In this document: in pieces, positions 1 to 9,190 of the stretch
Layout: each line of letters opens with the position of its first letter
Position numbering within the stretch: the stretch's first letter is position 1
Source: CAYSDH01 sp964429805
GTDB lineage: Bacteria > Bacteroidota > Bacteroidia > Flavobacteriales_D > JABDKJ01
Reading direction: 5' to 3'
Length of the DNA: 42,346 nt
Assembly (NCBI GenBank): GCA_964429805.1
Contig: CAYSDH010000025.1
Coordinates: 1-42,346, forward strand
Notes under the pieces: model-generated
The model's database searches: none
Told to the model about the DNA's origin: nothing
Seen by the model: the letters and a program-made list of their open reading frames with translations, nothing else
Position numbers and translations under genes: made by a program

Positions 1-362
1 GCGTCCTCGATAGCGCAATGGCGCTTTTGCCGTTTACCGAAGAACAGCTGCACCGAGATGGTGTCTGCAGAGACCAGTGGAAGGTTAAATGCCTGAAATA
101 GAACCTTATCTCCATCTGGATCTGCTGGATCGTTGATGTAGATGCCTACTGGAATACTTGGCTCCGGTTCTGGCACGTTTGAGGTGTTGTCATCACAATT
201 GGTGTAGGTCGTTGAGTATATTCTGTACCGGTAGGTGCCGTCATCATTTTGACCTATGTATTCGTAACTTAGGTTACCTCCAATTAGGTGAGTGGCCTGC
301 ATATCAACGCTCATAAACATGGCCGTTAGAGCAATGAAACAGGTAAGTAGTAATTTCTTCAT
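1..362 (-). CDS. PKD/SprB-like surface protein, N-terminal fragment
   Basis: The reading frame runs from an ATG at 362 to the window edge, giving about 120 residues of a longer protein. It starts with a signal peptide (MKKLLLTCFIALTAMFMSVD) followed by ATHLIGGNLSYEYIG and YRYRIYSTTYTNC. In Bacteroidota that opening (ATH..GG.l.Y...g..Y......Y.dC) is typical of large PKD-repeat adhesins with gliding-motility-type C-terminal domains; this is recalled family knowledge, not a search. The PEPEPSIPVGIYINDPADPDGD stretch is compatible with a beta-sandwich. It lies 38 bp downstream of the PKD-GEVED gene on the same strand with no terminator seen between them, so the two may be co-transcribed. The C-terminus, and so the sorting signal, is outside the window. 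Confidence 0.75.
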   Translation of the reverse strand, partial: MKKLLLTCFIALTAMFMSVDMQATHLIGGNLSYEYIGQNDDGTYRYRIYSTTYTNCDDNTSNVPEPEPSIPVGIYINDPADPDGDKVLFQAFNLPLVSADTISVQLFFGKRQKRHCAIED

Positions 363-400
363 TTTAATTCTGTTGTTCTCGATACTTCAAGATGAGCAAT

Positions 401-3322
401 TTATTTGCTGATCACTATTTGAGAAGCAGACCGTCCTTTATTTGTTCGAGCTTCAATAAAATATGTTCCCGCATCTAGTGCGCTGAGGTCTAAGTTGAAC
501 ACAGCGCCCAGATAATTTGGACTTGCATCATGATGCACTATACGCCCTGTCATGTCACTAATGACTATCTCTTTGAGCTGCAGGTCAGCGGCACTCAGTC
601 TGATAAAGAGTTGCTCATCAGCTGGGTTAGGATAAATAGATAAACCGTTATTCAATCCGTTTTCATCAATACCCAGTGGTTCACATTCCCACTCCAGCAC
701 AAAGCCAGATTGGTTACCAAAAGGATTGGTGTTTTGTTGAAGCGTGACCGCGCTTCCAGTGCTAATTATAGTCCCACCATTTGGCAAGTCTCCTCCGTTA
801 AACACTCCAATTACTGGACTAAATACGTCAGGGCCATCATAGATGATGAGGTCATCATTATTTTGAAACTGGAACTCTAAGAAGTTAAGCACCACCACTT
901 CATCAAGGTCAACCTCAATGGTAAATGCTCCGGTACTATTATTACTGTAATCAGCATCAGGACCACCGTCATCAGTTAAGATACCGTTACACTGAATACC
1001 TGAAAAAGCAAAGCCATCTTCTGGAATGCTGAGCGTATCGCAAATGGCATTAAAGTCTACCGTGATGTAATCAGTGAAGGCAATACTGTCAGACCCAAAG
1101 TCATTTGAAGCGACTAGTGATACTGTGAAAACTCCTTCAGAGGTGTACGTGTGTGCAGGGCTTTCTTCTGTACTCGTACTAGTGTCACCAAAGTGCCATG
1201 TATATCCACCAGTGGCACCTGAGCTCAGGTTGTTAAACTGGATTTCACCATCACATGAGAAGAGTGGGCTGGCTGAAAAGTCTGCTGCTGGAGGCATAGT
1301 GTCTGGGTAGACAACAAGCGCATAGTCTTCTATCTGACCAAACTGAGGAGCGTTACATCCGTTATTTCCGTTACCTACAAAGTCTCCAATCACCCTCATT
1401 CTCAATCGCTCTTCGAGCACCGCAGTGCCAACTGGTATGGTAATGTCGCCACTATGCGTGGTCGTGTTACCAGAGAAAAAGACTTCTTCTGCGGCTGTAA
1501 ACGCACCGTCATTATTGAAGTCAACAAAAATCACCACATCCTGAGGGTTTTCTGTGCCAGTGTCTATGGTCACCATGTTAGCAATGCCCTCGGTGACTTC
1601 TGCTTCAAACTCGCAAGAATAATCTTGATAGCCATCTGCTCCATCTGCAGTAGGATTTGAAATCGTCATGAAGTCAAAAGAGTGGATACCGTAACCACAA
1701 CAGTATCCTCCGGTGCTAGGTTCGCAAGCCGCAGCTACTAATTGAGCAGACAAGTCTACAGTGATAAAATCACTAATTGTTACTGTATCTGCGCCAAAGG
1801 CATTCTGCACTGTGAGGGTTACCGAGTACACTCCGCTTTCAGTGTAGGTGTGTGTCGGATCAGCTTGGGTAGAAACTTGACTATCACCAAACTCCCAAAA
1901 CCAGCCGTCAGGCACATTCTCAGATAAGTCTGTAAACTGCACGGTACCATCGCAAGTATACGTGAGGTCCGAATCAAAAAGGGCTGCAGGCGGAGATGTG
2001 TTAGCAGTAATAATTACACTATAGTCTTCCGCTTGACCGCCTTGTAGGTCAGTACATGACTCTGGCTGACCTAATAGGTAAAAGTCGGACATCACTCTCA
2101 TTCTCAAAGTAGAGTCCATAATTGCTGAAGTGGAGACTGTAAAAGAAGTTGTCGCTGTGCCGCTTGTCACTTCACTCATGATTAGCTCATCTGCTGTAAA
2201 TATTCCATCAGCGTTATAGTCGATCCAGGCTGCCACATGATTATCTGCTTGACCATCACAGGTGACAGATAAGTCATAGTTCTCTCCTTCAGTAAGATTA
2301 ATAAGGGTGCAGGTCTGGTCGTCAAAACCTATTGACCCATTTTCAGTAGCATTTACTACTCCAGCAAGAGACAACTCTACGGGGCCAAAGCCCGCGCTCA
2401 TGTCTTGCGTGCTTGGGTAGCAGCTAGCTGTTGCGGGTATTGTTCCTGGCAGAACTACATTGACGGCACTGGCTACAGTGATACTATCTGTACCCCATGT
2501 GTTGGTAACAACAAGGCTGATGTCATACATTCCTTCCGTGGAGTATATGTGAGTTGGTGTTTGCTCATTGCTTGTCGCTCCATCACCAAAGTACCACAGC
2601 CACGTGTCCACTTGATAAAACGAGGCTTCTTGAACCGTTAGTAGACCAGAACAGTCACTGATGCTGATGTCTTCAATTACAGCCACTGGAGGTACTTCAA
2701 GTGAAGTCCAAACGAGTTGCATGTTTGGTCTTTCGGTCGCAAGGTTTTCCATCACCTCATCGTCACAGGCACTGTCGTTATTGTTGTGGTCACTGTACGA
2801 AGACAAGATGTCTCCGGTCTCACTCATGCGCGTTTCGTGATTGTCGGTGCCACCGCCACCTCCGCCACCGCCTCCAGCGTCAATGTCAGAAAAGCACGTC
2901 TCTATGATGAGGTCTGAGACTCCATCCCAAAGAAATGGAGTGGTAAAATCATGTGTGTTCCAGCCAATAGTTGGGTCGTAATCAAGAGGCCCCCATTCTG
3001 GGCTTAGGCCAGTGATAAAAGCGCCTTGAAAGACACCGTCATATGACCCGATTGAGACTGTGTAGTCTTCCATGGTCTCACCACCTGTATCAACTACGTC
3101 AAAGGCCACCGACTCAATGTTTCCTTCCGTCATACCGAGCGCTTGAAGTTCGGCCGCGCGAATTGTAAATTGATGTCTCGAGGATCTCCAATTTGTTGTG
3201 TAAGGTCCCGGACGTTGATTTGTACCGTTGGTTAGGTTTTCATCCCCTATGGTGTATATGGTCTGGGCATCCACACTTACTAGACTAATTCCGATGGCTA
3301 GTAGAAGTAAAAGTTTCTTCAT
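401..3322 (-). CDS. Secreted PKD-GEVED repeat protein with T9SS sorting domain
   Basis: A 973-residue secreted protein. Residues 1-19 are a signal peptide. Residues 20-205 are an unrecognised beta-rich region holding nine consecutive glycines (150-158). Then PKD-like domains (about 213-290, 445-522 and 678-755, each with a W.FGD core) alternate with two GEVED-type domains (about 361-437 and 596-671). The GEVED signatures are AAWIDYNADGIFTADE and RMRVMSDF...GQAEDY, then VIFVDFNNDGAFTAAEE and RMRVIGDF...GQIEDY. A CUB-like segment (760-880) precedes a type A T9SS tail starting at SIYPNP (895). The start is well supported: AGGAGA lies immediately before the ATG. PKD and GEVED modules usually accompany adhesion or extracellular enzymes; no catalytic domain is recognised, so a structural or adhesive surface role is inferred. 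Confidence 0.9.
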   Translation of the reverse strand: MKKLLLLLAIGISLVSVDAQTIYTIGDENLTNGTNQRPGPYTTNWRSSRHQFTIRAAELQALGMTEGNIESVAFDVVDTGGETMEDYTVSIGSYDGVFQGAFITGLSPEWGPLDYDPTIGWNTHDFTTPFLWDGVSDLIIETCFSDIDAGGGGGGGGGTDNHETRMSETGDILSSYSDHNNNDSACDDEVMENLATERPNMQLVWTSLEVPPVAVIEDISISDCSGLLTVQEASFYQVDTWLWYFGDGATSNEQTPTHIYSTEGMYDISLVVTNTWGTDSITVASAVNVVLPGTIPATASCYPSTQDMSAGFGPVELSLAGVVNATENGSIGFDDQTCTLINLTEGENYDLSVTCDGQADNHVAAWIDYNADGIFTADELIMSEVTSGTATTSFTVSTSAIMDSTLRMRVMSDFYLLGQPESCTDLQGGQAEDYSVIITANTSPPAALFDSDLTYTCDGTVQFTDLSENVPDGWFWEFGDSQVSTQADPTHTYTESGVYSVTLTVQNAFGADTVTISDFITVDLSAQLVAAACEPSTGGYCCGYGIHSFDFMTISNPTADGADGYQDYSCEFEAEVTEGIANMVTIDTGTENPQDVVIFVDFNNDGAFTAAEEVFFSGNTTTHSGDITIPVGTAVLEERLRMRVIGDFVGNGNNGCNAPQFGQIEDYALVVYPDTMPPAADFSASPLFSCDGEIQFNNLSSGATGGYTWHFGDTSTSTEESPAHTYTSEGVFTVSLVASNDFGSDSIAFTDYITVDFNAICDTLSIPEDGFAFSGIQCNGILTDDGGPDADYSNNSTGAFTIEVDLDEVVVLNFLEFQFQNNDDLIIYDGPDVFSPVIGVFNGGDLPNGGTIISTGSAVTLQQNTNPFGNQSGFVLEWECEPLGIDENGLNNGLSIYPNPADEQLFIRLSAADLQLKEIVISDMTGRIVHHDASPNYLGAVFNLDLSALDAGTYFIEARTNKGRSASQIVISK
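2849..2875 (-). repeat. Polyglycine codon tract
   Basis: Nine consecutive GGN codons encode glycine 150-158 of the PKD-GEVED protein. The codons vary at the third base but form a GC-rich trinucleotide-like run. Slippage would change length in whole residues rather than shift frame. It probably forms a flexible linker. Confidence 0.8.
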
Positions 3323-3427
3323 TTTCTCCTTGTCTTTAAATCATAGCTATTTACCATGCCTAGCTCTGGGCACAGGGAGTCGAAGATAGATATAAAGGTG
3401 CTCAGAATGGCCTATTTACAGGCACAA

Positions 3428-3445
3428 ATTTCAAATAGTTGAAAT
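3428..3445. other. Small AT-rich stem-loop
   Basis: A perfect 7-bp inverted repeat (ATTTCAA / TTGAAAT, 4-nt loop) sits between the MscS stop at 3475 and the start of the PKD-GEVED gene at 3322. It could weakly terminate MscS transcription, but no T-run follows it. It may be chance. Confidence 0.3.
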
Positions 3446-3474
3446 CCCAGAATTGGCACTTAACTATCAGTTAT

Positions 3475-4374
3475 TCAAGGTCCTACGTTGCCCAGTTCTA
3501 CGCCTTCAGAGTAGGCTACTTTAATTCCAGCCGTGTGAAGGGCATTTTTGACATTTTCGTAGCCCTTGAAGTAGACATCCCAGTAGTGGTCAGTGTCTGC
3601 ATAAGGTCGCACAGCCAGCGTAATGCTGTGAGAATCATTGACCTCTATACCAACAAAAGGAGCCGGCTCGGTTCTCACATTTGGCGTGTTTCTCAGCGCT
3701 TCTTCAATAAGCGCTTTGACTTTGGGGAAAGACTCTTCATAAGGCATAGAAACGTTGAGGTCCACTCTCCTGTAGCCCAGTGTGGTGTAGTTTTTAATCT
3801 TATCATCGATGGCTTTCGCGTTTGGGATGATAATCATAAAGTGATCTTCCGTTTGCAGAATGGTATTAAATATCTGAATCTCTCTGACGAAGCCTATCTC
3901 ATCTTCAATATCGATGAGGTCTCCTACTTTGTATGGCTTGAAGATGAGAATCATCACTCCTGCGGCAAAGTTGCTCAAGCTCCCTTGCAGGGCAAATCCC
4001 AAGGCAAAGACTGCCGCCCCAATAATGGCTGCAAAACTCGCAGTGTCAAAGCCAAGCGTGCCTGCAATGACCAACGTCAAAATGATTTTTAACAAAGCCC
4101 CAAGTAGAGATGTCAAAAAAGGCCTCAGGTCTTTATCAATCTTACTCTTCTCCATGGCCATGTCAATCAACCTCATCACGCGCTTTACTAGCCAGAGACC
4201 TATAACCAGCAAGCCAATGGCCATCAACACTTTTGGGCCGTAATCGATGGCAAATTCACCTAAGCGATTAGCCAAATCGGCTCCGCTTTCCAACGAAAAA
4301 TCAGCCACTGCGGCCTCGCCTTCTTTCATTCCGTTTTCTATGGCTTCGGCCATTCCATCGTCATCTTGTATCAT
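3475..4374 (-). CDS. MscS-family mechanosensitive ion channel
   Basis: A small-conductance mechanosensitive channel protein of 299 residues, in the range of E. coli MscS. A hydrophilic 30-40 residue N-terminus is followed by TM1 (about 48-64, VLMAIGLLVIGLWLV), TM2 (about 90-108) and the Gly/Ala-rich pore helix of TM3 (AAIIGAAVFALGFALQGSLS, then NFAAGVMIL). The MscS beta domain (YKVGDLIDIEDEIGFVREI, then IIIPNAK) and the C-terminal alpha/beta domain follow. The frame stays open further upstream, but that extension overlaps the AlbA_2 gene, so the ATG at 4374 was chosen. It lies 5 nt after that gene's stop, which indicates one transcript and perhaps translational coupling. The expected role is release of osmolytes on hypo-osmotic shock in the inner membrane. 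Confidence 0.92.
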   Translation of the reverse strand: MIQDDDGMAEAIENGMKEGEAAVADFSLESGADLANRLGEFAIDYGPKVLMAIGLLVIGLWLVKRVMRLIDMAMEKSKIDKDLRPFLTSLLGALLKIILTLVIAGTLGFDTASFAAIIGAAVFALGFALQGSLSNFAAGVMILIFKPYKVGDLIDIEDEIGFVREIQIFNTILQTEDHFMIIIPNAKAIDDKIKNYTTLGYRRVDLNVSMPYEESFPKVKALIEEALRNTPNVRTEPAPFVGIEVNDSHSITLAVRPYADTDHYWDVYFKGYENVKNALHTAGIKVAYSEGVELGNVGP

Positions 4375-4379
4375 CGCTT

Positions 4380-5063
4380 TCAGTCTTTTGATAGGTTTTC
4401 TGATTCCTTGTTTTCTAAGAGCTCTTCGCTGTATTCTCCAAGGCGGAAGAAACAGCCTTTTTCTGAAAAATCCATGTCTATCACTTCCCAAATCACCATT
4501 CTAGCCAGCTTGTCTGTGGCTTTCCTGTAGTGCATACGTGTGATTCTGCAATACTTACTCAGCGTAATGCCGCCATGCTCTTTGAGATAGTGAAAGAGCT
4601 TTTCCTCGTTTTTTCCGTAGTCAAATTTTCGGCCTTTCATCTCCGTATGCAGGTCCCAAATGCGCGTGTGCACGCGAGTCGCTTGCAGATTCATGTCGTC
4701 CTTTCTAATAAAGGCCACCGACCTTCCATTTAAAACTTTGGCCTTGTGCTTTGTCTCTGAGACTGGGACATGAATTTCAAGTACACTTTTGTTTTCCACT
4801 TTGTGAAGAGTCGCCTCTAATGCGACTGGAGGCTCAGAGTATAACTCGGCTGCTCCTTCTATGACGTACATTTCTTCTTCAGAATCAATACCCACTATTT
4901 TGCCATTGTCTTTGACACCGATGAGCAGTCTGCCTCCATCCGTATTGGCAAATGCGACCATGCTCTTCGCAATTTTTCGCGCATCTTCTACCTCAAACTT
5001 AAAGTCCAGTTGTTGATGCTCACCTTGTGCGATGAGGCGTCTTATGTATTGTTCTGAAGACAT
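4380..5063 (-). CDS. AlbA_2/Schlafen-type putative DNA-binding protein
   Basis: About 227 residues. The N-terminal half carries the AlbA_2 (Schlafen-like) signature: LDFK at 19-22, then KSMVAFANTDGGRLLIGVKD (about 34-53) and GKIVGID. The C-terminal part (about 140-215) resembles a winged-helix region (EEKLFHYLKEHGGITLSKYC) and probably binds nucleic acid. Proteins of this type are usually annotated as ATP-binding or transcriptional regulators; the biochemical role is uncertain. The ATG at 5063 was chosen because the longer frame would run back through a terminator hairpin. This start is only 1 nt beyond that terminator's T-run, so there is no room for a conventional leader. It is followed 5 nt later by the MscS gene, which suggests shared expression. 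Confidence 0.8.
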   Translation of the reverse strand: MSSEQYIRRLIAQGEHQQLDFKFEVEDARKIAKSMVAFANTDGGRLLIGVKDNGKIVGIDSEEEMYVIEGAAELYSEPPVALEATLHKVENKSVLEIHVPVSETKHKAKVLNGRSVAFIRKDDMNLQATRVHTRIWDLHTEMKGRKFDYGKNEEKLFHYLKEHGGITLSKYCRITRMHYRKATDKLARMVIWEVIDMDFSEKGCFFRLGEYSEELLENKESENLSKD

Positions 5064-5064
5064 G

Positions 5065-5095
5065 AAAAAAGCCCTGACCAAAGGTTCAGGGCTTT
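5065..5095 (-). terminator. Rho-independent terminator after haloperoxidase-like gene 1
   Basis: On the minus strand AAAGCCCTGAACC pairs with GGTCAGGGCTTT across a 3-nt loop: a 10-bp arm, one bulged base, then 2 bp. The hairpin is followed by an uninterrupted T6 run at 5070-5065. It lies 23 nt past the stop codon at 5118 and ends directly against the ATG of the AlbA_2 gene. Confidence 0.85.
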
Positions 5096-5117
5096 AAAAA
5101 TATCTATTTGATTTGAA

Positions 5118-8100
5118 TCATCTAGTCAGACTCATTCTGAATATTGTTCTACCCACTGGAGAGTCCATGTACAAGAAGTACATTCCTTCAGCAAATCCTT
5201 CAGTCTGAATGGTCAGGCGCTCGTCAATACGCGGGTGCGTTTCCCGAAGCACAATCTTGCCACTCAAGTCAATCATCATCAAGTTGAGTTGCTCAATCGG
5301 TCTTGAGAAACTGACGGTGATGTCATTTCCAACAGCAGCCGGATTTGGGAAAATATCAGCGATTGGCAGTCCTCCTATATCAACTACACTCAGCGCAGAA
5401 TCTAAGTTGATATTAAAAAAGTCTGTTTCATTTATCGGCACTTGTAAGTTTCCGCTAATGTCTTCTGCCATGTCTACAGTCACATCAATGTCTTCGAGTG
5501 ACTCGATAATGTCAGCCACATCATATCGCGCGTCAAACACACTGTTAGATGCCCAACTAGACAAACTTGGGTTAAAAGTCAATGCATTCTGCAAAGGGTC
5601 CTCAACTGGGAATGTGATGACTGGATCACTATCCGTATCCATGGCCTCATCATACAAGACCAAGATGGAGAATCCTCCAGCCCCGTGGAAGGCATTGTCT
5701 ACGTCATAGGTGTTGGCGCTCAGAATAAGGAGCTCGGGATTTGACATTTCAATGCTGAATTGGTCTGTGCTCAGCACAGTCTGTCCCATGTTACCTCTGT
5801 GGTCGGCCACCGCGCCTATTTCAGTGTCAATAAGCGGAAGCACTTCTTCCATGTCAGCGACATCATAGACTTGAACAAAAGTTGTTGGACTTGTCCATGA
5901 AGATGAGCTTGCCGTCAATGTATTTAGAAGCGGATTTTCTGCAGGATAAGAAATTGTCGGTGTCATGCTCTCATCCATGTCTTCATCAAAGACATAAGTA
6001 AGGGTGAAAGTTGCCGAACCTGTTTCGTTATCAGAAATCACTTCACTTGAAGGACTAACTGAAAGCAGCGTTGGGTTTTCTGTATCAATCAAGAACACAT
6101 CTTCAGAAGTGCTCAAGGACAGGTCGTTTCCGATTAAGTCTTTTGCAGCGCCCATGACAACATCAATTTGTGTCATCTCTTCATTGGCATCTGCGAGGTC
6201 GTAAATGGCAATGTATACCGTTTCATTCATCCAGCCGCTTGCCGTCATGTCTGCTGTCAAACTTGACGTCAACGGGTCGTCAATCGGGAAGGCGAGAGTT
6301 GGGACAAATGATTGGTCCATTTCTTCATCAAAAGTGATGGCTACACTTAACATTCCTGCTCCTACTTGAGCATCAGTCAGTACATTTTGATTTGGAACAA
6401 TACTGGCCACACTTGGGTCTTTCGTATCAATACTAAAAGCATCAGCGTTTGTAAACATGAGTTGCTGGTTGCCTACTACATCTGTCATGCCTGAGATACT
6501 AATGTCTATGTCATCAATCTCTTCTTCAGCATCTGTAAGGTCATACACTGCTATGTAGGTAGAGTCGTTGCTCCAGTAGCTTTCTGTAGTTGACAGAGTA
6601 AGACTGTTTGCCAACGGGTCTTCCACTGGGAAACTAATCATAGGTGTCATGGCACTGTTCATTGATTCTGAAAAGGTGATTTCAAAATTGTACTGATCCG
6701 TAGGCATGCCACTGACAGTGATGTTGGTTACTGAAATTTCTGGGTTTTCAGTGTCAAGAACGAAGAGGGGTGAGGTCACTGTAAGTTGCTCATTACCTAC
6801 TCTATCTTTTGTGCCATTGATCATGGCAGAGACATTGCCAAAAGACTCATCTGTATCAGCTATGCTATAGGTCATGACATAGGTGGAGTCACCTGTCCAA
6901 TCGGAGCTGGTCAAAGTCAAGGCGGCAGTTGTTGGGTCATCACCAATAAATGTAATGTTTGGCGTGCTGCTTTGGTCCATGCACTCGTCATACTTCAATG
7001 TTATGCTAAGTGATGATCCATCGTCAATGTCAGAAATGATGGCATCACTAGTGATGATGTCCACTATTTCTGGAGCCTTGCTGTCAAAGTATTTTTGCGC
7101 TTTTGCAAAGGCTGCATTTCCAATTTTTATACCCATCAGTCTACCAGGTATGTCATCTGCCGGAGGATGTATTCCTCCCCAAATTCGTGAAAGACTTGTC
7201 TGATCTGACGCATCTCTGTATGTAGCCCACTGAAGAGTGACATCGACACTTGGGCCTTCTTCAAAAACTAAAAAATCATTTTGTGGACAATGAAACTCAC
7301 CCATTCCACCGGGGAAATACTCGTCACCAGTCATGAAAGTGAGCACCTCAGCTGCTGCACGAGAAAAAGTCGAGTGACCGGACACGTATCCTGCAAAATT
7401 TGGTGAAACAAACGAAGGTCGCTGAAATGGCCACCAGTCTTCTGCTAGTTTCCAGCCTACACCGGCCACTGTGGGCACATATACATCTCCTTCTAAACAA
7501 GGGTCGGCCGTCTCATCAACTATTGGGCCTAACCAAGTCATGAGTTTTATTTTTCCTATGTGCTCTCCAGAATCTCCTTCTAATGGGTCTCCAGCCTGCA
7601 CAACTTCTATGTATCCAGGTTCAAGTGGCATTCCACCGAGGTGATAACTGGGAAGAGTTGGGTCAGTGCTTTGACCGAGGTCGCACATACCTCTAATAGC
7701 TGATACTGGTCGCAAGTAGTCGTAGTATCCTTTTACACTCCAGGCTGTTACGGCAGCATCATGCAGCGCTCCTCCTAAAGTGAAATATGCGCTTACATCA
7801 TATTCGAGATCGCTGAGCACCGCGCCGTTGCCTTCCCAACTTTTGACATAAAGCGGGTGGTCACTAACTTGATTGTAAATAGAAAACCAGTGACCCGGAG
7901 GGGTTTCGCTGCTCGGGCCGTCAGCCCAAAATTCGGCTAGTACGCGGGCATAATCACCTCTTGGCACCATTTGAGGATTGTAAGGCATTCCTGTTACCGG
8001 GTTTATATCTCTTCCCGTGCTCGGGTCACCACCTTGAAGGATGTCATAAAAATCAGAGTAGTCTTCCCATTGAGTTGGATAGTCGTCAACATTAAGGTTG

Positions 8101-9056
8101 CCAATGGATGCGGGACTGATGTCCATCATAACACCGTCAGTAGCATCAAGGTGTGAAGACCATGTGGCTACGGTCTTAAATCCTTCTTTGTAATATTCTG
8201 CATTGGCCGTGTCGGCATCATTCCAGTATGGCGGGTCAAGTGGATCATGGTACACATTCCAGTCAATACCATCTCTACTTTTAACGGTCATGACCGAGTC
8301 TTCGAGCGCAAAGGGTATAACATTACCCCACTCTGGACTTAAGAAAGGTGGAGTGAATGGAAACGGATTACAGGCCTGGTCATAAAAAAGGGTAACACTG
8401 ATGGGCTGCCATCTATTATAGTTAGTGATTGTCGGGTTGCCATAGTCACCCATAAAAATGTCATCATTGACAGGGCTGTATATCTGGTTGGCATAATTGT
8501 TAAACTCATTGGCACCGTCACCCACTCCGCCAAATATAAGTGTGGCATTAATCATCTGCTCGGCAATGTAATTTCCGAGTGCAGCAGGGGAATTTATAGA
8601 ATAGTCTGTGATGGTGAAATTCTTGTTGTAGCCAAGCGCAAGCATCAAAGAGTCAAGCAAGGGTTCGGTTGTTGAGTTAAATCCAGGAGTGCCGTCATAG
8701 CGATGAGTCAACAGCCTGTACATGGCAAAGCTCATGGCTTCTCTTTGAGCAGCCTCTACATTGACTGGGTCATTCATGCCGTTGTATTGACAATAGTAGT
8801 TGCCGAGACTGTCACCCAAAAAGAAAGGAGTTAAGTCTTCGTCAAAGGCCGCAAAGCAGTCATACATAAGCACTGAAGCGTGAAATAGATTTCGAGCATG
8901 GACCGTAGGTCGTGCGAAGTCATTTCGGATTGCCTCAAGGTTTACTTCGTTCCATTTATGTGCTACAGAGTGGCTTTGAGCAGAACTAGACTGGTGTATG
9001 AAAAGACTTATTAGTGCAATAAATACAGCACGCGAAAGCGAGATGTGTGTGTTCAT
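5118..9056 (-). CDS. Secreted vanadium-haloperoxidase/PAP2-like protein, paralogue 1
   Basis: About 1312 residues (numbers below count from an upstream in-frame TTG at 9077, 7 residues longer). A signal peptide is followed by an all-helical phosphatase/haloperoxidase-type domain to about 670. The vanadate/phosphate-binding motifs are intact: K449 GYYDYL R456-P457, S566-G567-H568, and S630-R631-x5-H637-x3-D641, matching KX6RP, (P)SGH and SRX5HX3D, with the first Pro replaced by Val (YVSGH). Five Ig-like repeats of about 115 residues follow, each with an ITFDE.MD..-type strand and ending DT.NP. A T9SS tail begins near IADIFPNP. The enzyme could oxidise halides with peroxide or act as an acid phosphatase; sequence alone does not decide. 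ATG at 9056 is preferred because the only upstream start is TTG. A strong terminator follows. Confidence 0.88.
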   Translation of the reverse strand: MNTHISLSRAVFIALISLFIHQSSSAQSHSVAHKWNEVNLEAIRNDFARPTVHARNLFHASVLMYDCFAAFDEDLTPFFLGDSLGNYYCQYNGMNDPVNVEAAQREAMSFAMYRLLTHRYDGTPGFNSTTEPLLDSLMLALGYNKNFTITDYSINSPAALGNYIAEQMINATLIFGGVGDGANEFNNYANQIYSPVNDDIFMGDYGNPTITNYNRWQPISVTLFYDQACNPFPFTPPFLSPEWGNVIPFALEDSVMTVKSRDGIDWNVYHDPLDPPYWNDADTANAEYYKEGFKTVATWSSHLDATDGVMMDISPASIGNLNVDDYPTQWEDYSDFYDILQGGDPSTGRDINPVTGMPYNPQMVPRGDYARVLAEFWADGPSSETPPGHWFSIYNQVSDHPLYVKSWEGNGAVLSDLEYDVSAYFTLGGALHDAAVTAWSVKGYYDYLRPVSAIRGMCDLGQSTDPTLPSYHLGGMPLEPGYIEVVQAGDPLEGDSGEHIGKIKLMTWLGPIVDETADPCLEGDVYVPTVAGVGWKLAEDWWPFQRPSFVSPNFAGYVSGHSTFSRAAAEVLTFMTGDEYFPGGMGEFHCPQNDFLVFEEGPSVDVTLQWATYRDASDQTSLSRIWGGIHPPADDIPGRLMGIKIGNAAFAKAQKYFDSKAPEIVDIITSDAIISDIDDGSSLSITLKYDECMDQSSTPNITFIGDDPTTAALTLTSSDWTGDSTYVMTYSIADTDESFGNVSAMINGTKDRVGNEQLTVTSPLFVLDTENPEISVTNITVSGMPTDQYNFEITFSESMNSAMTPMISFPVEDPLANSLTLSTTESYWSNDSTYIAVYDLTDAEEEIDDIDISISGMTDVVGNQQLMFTNADAFSIDTKDPSVASIVPNQNVLTDAQVGAGMLSVAITFDEEMDQSFVPTLAFPIDDPLTSSLTADMTASGWMNETVYIAIYDLADANEEMTQIDVVMGAAKDLIGNDLSLSTSEDVFLIDTENPTLLSVSPSSEVISDNETGSATFTLTYVFDEDMDESMTPTISYPAENPLLNTLTASSSSWTSPTTFVQVYDVADMEEVLPLIDTEIGAVADHRGNMGQTVLSTDQFSIEMSNPELLILSANTYDVDNAFHGAGGFSILVLYDEAMDTDSDPVITFPVEDPLQNALTFNPSLSSWASNSVFDARYDVADIIESLEDIDVTVDMAEDISGNLQVPINETDFFNINLDSALSVVDIGGLPIADIFPNPAAVGNDITVSFSRPIEQLNLMMIDLSGKIVLRETHPRIDERLTIQTEGFAEGMYFLYMDSPVGRTIFRMSLTR

Positions 9057-9190
9057 TTTGTTTGCTTTGTTATTCAACTTAATGGTTTGACGGTCAGCAT
9101 GGTCTGCTCATCGTACAATCCATTTTACGCAAGAAGTGCGCCAAGGTTACCTAGTTTTTTTGCACGCAAAGCGAGACTTTTAAACGAGCT

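Noticed and set aside
3439..4092. 217-codon open frame on the plus strand
   Set aside because: It lies antisense to the MscS gene, has no family-like motifs, and its codon phase mirrors the real gene.
4375..4491. Extended MscS N-terminus (39 extra residues)
   Set aside because: It would overlap the AlbA_2 coding end out of frame and is Arg-rich and non-conserved; the ATG at 4374 fits a coupled start.
9057..9190. Terminator between the two haloperoxidase-like genes
   Set aside because: Only imperfect AAAGC-type repeats are present, without a stem and T-run in the right order.
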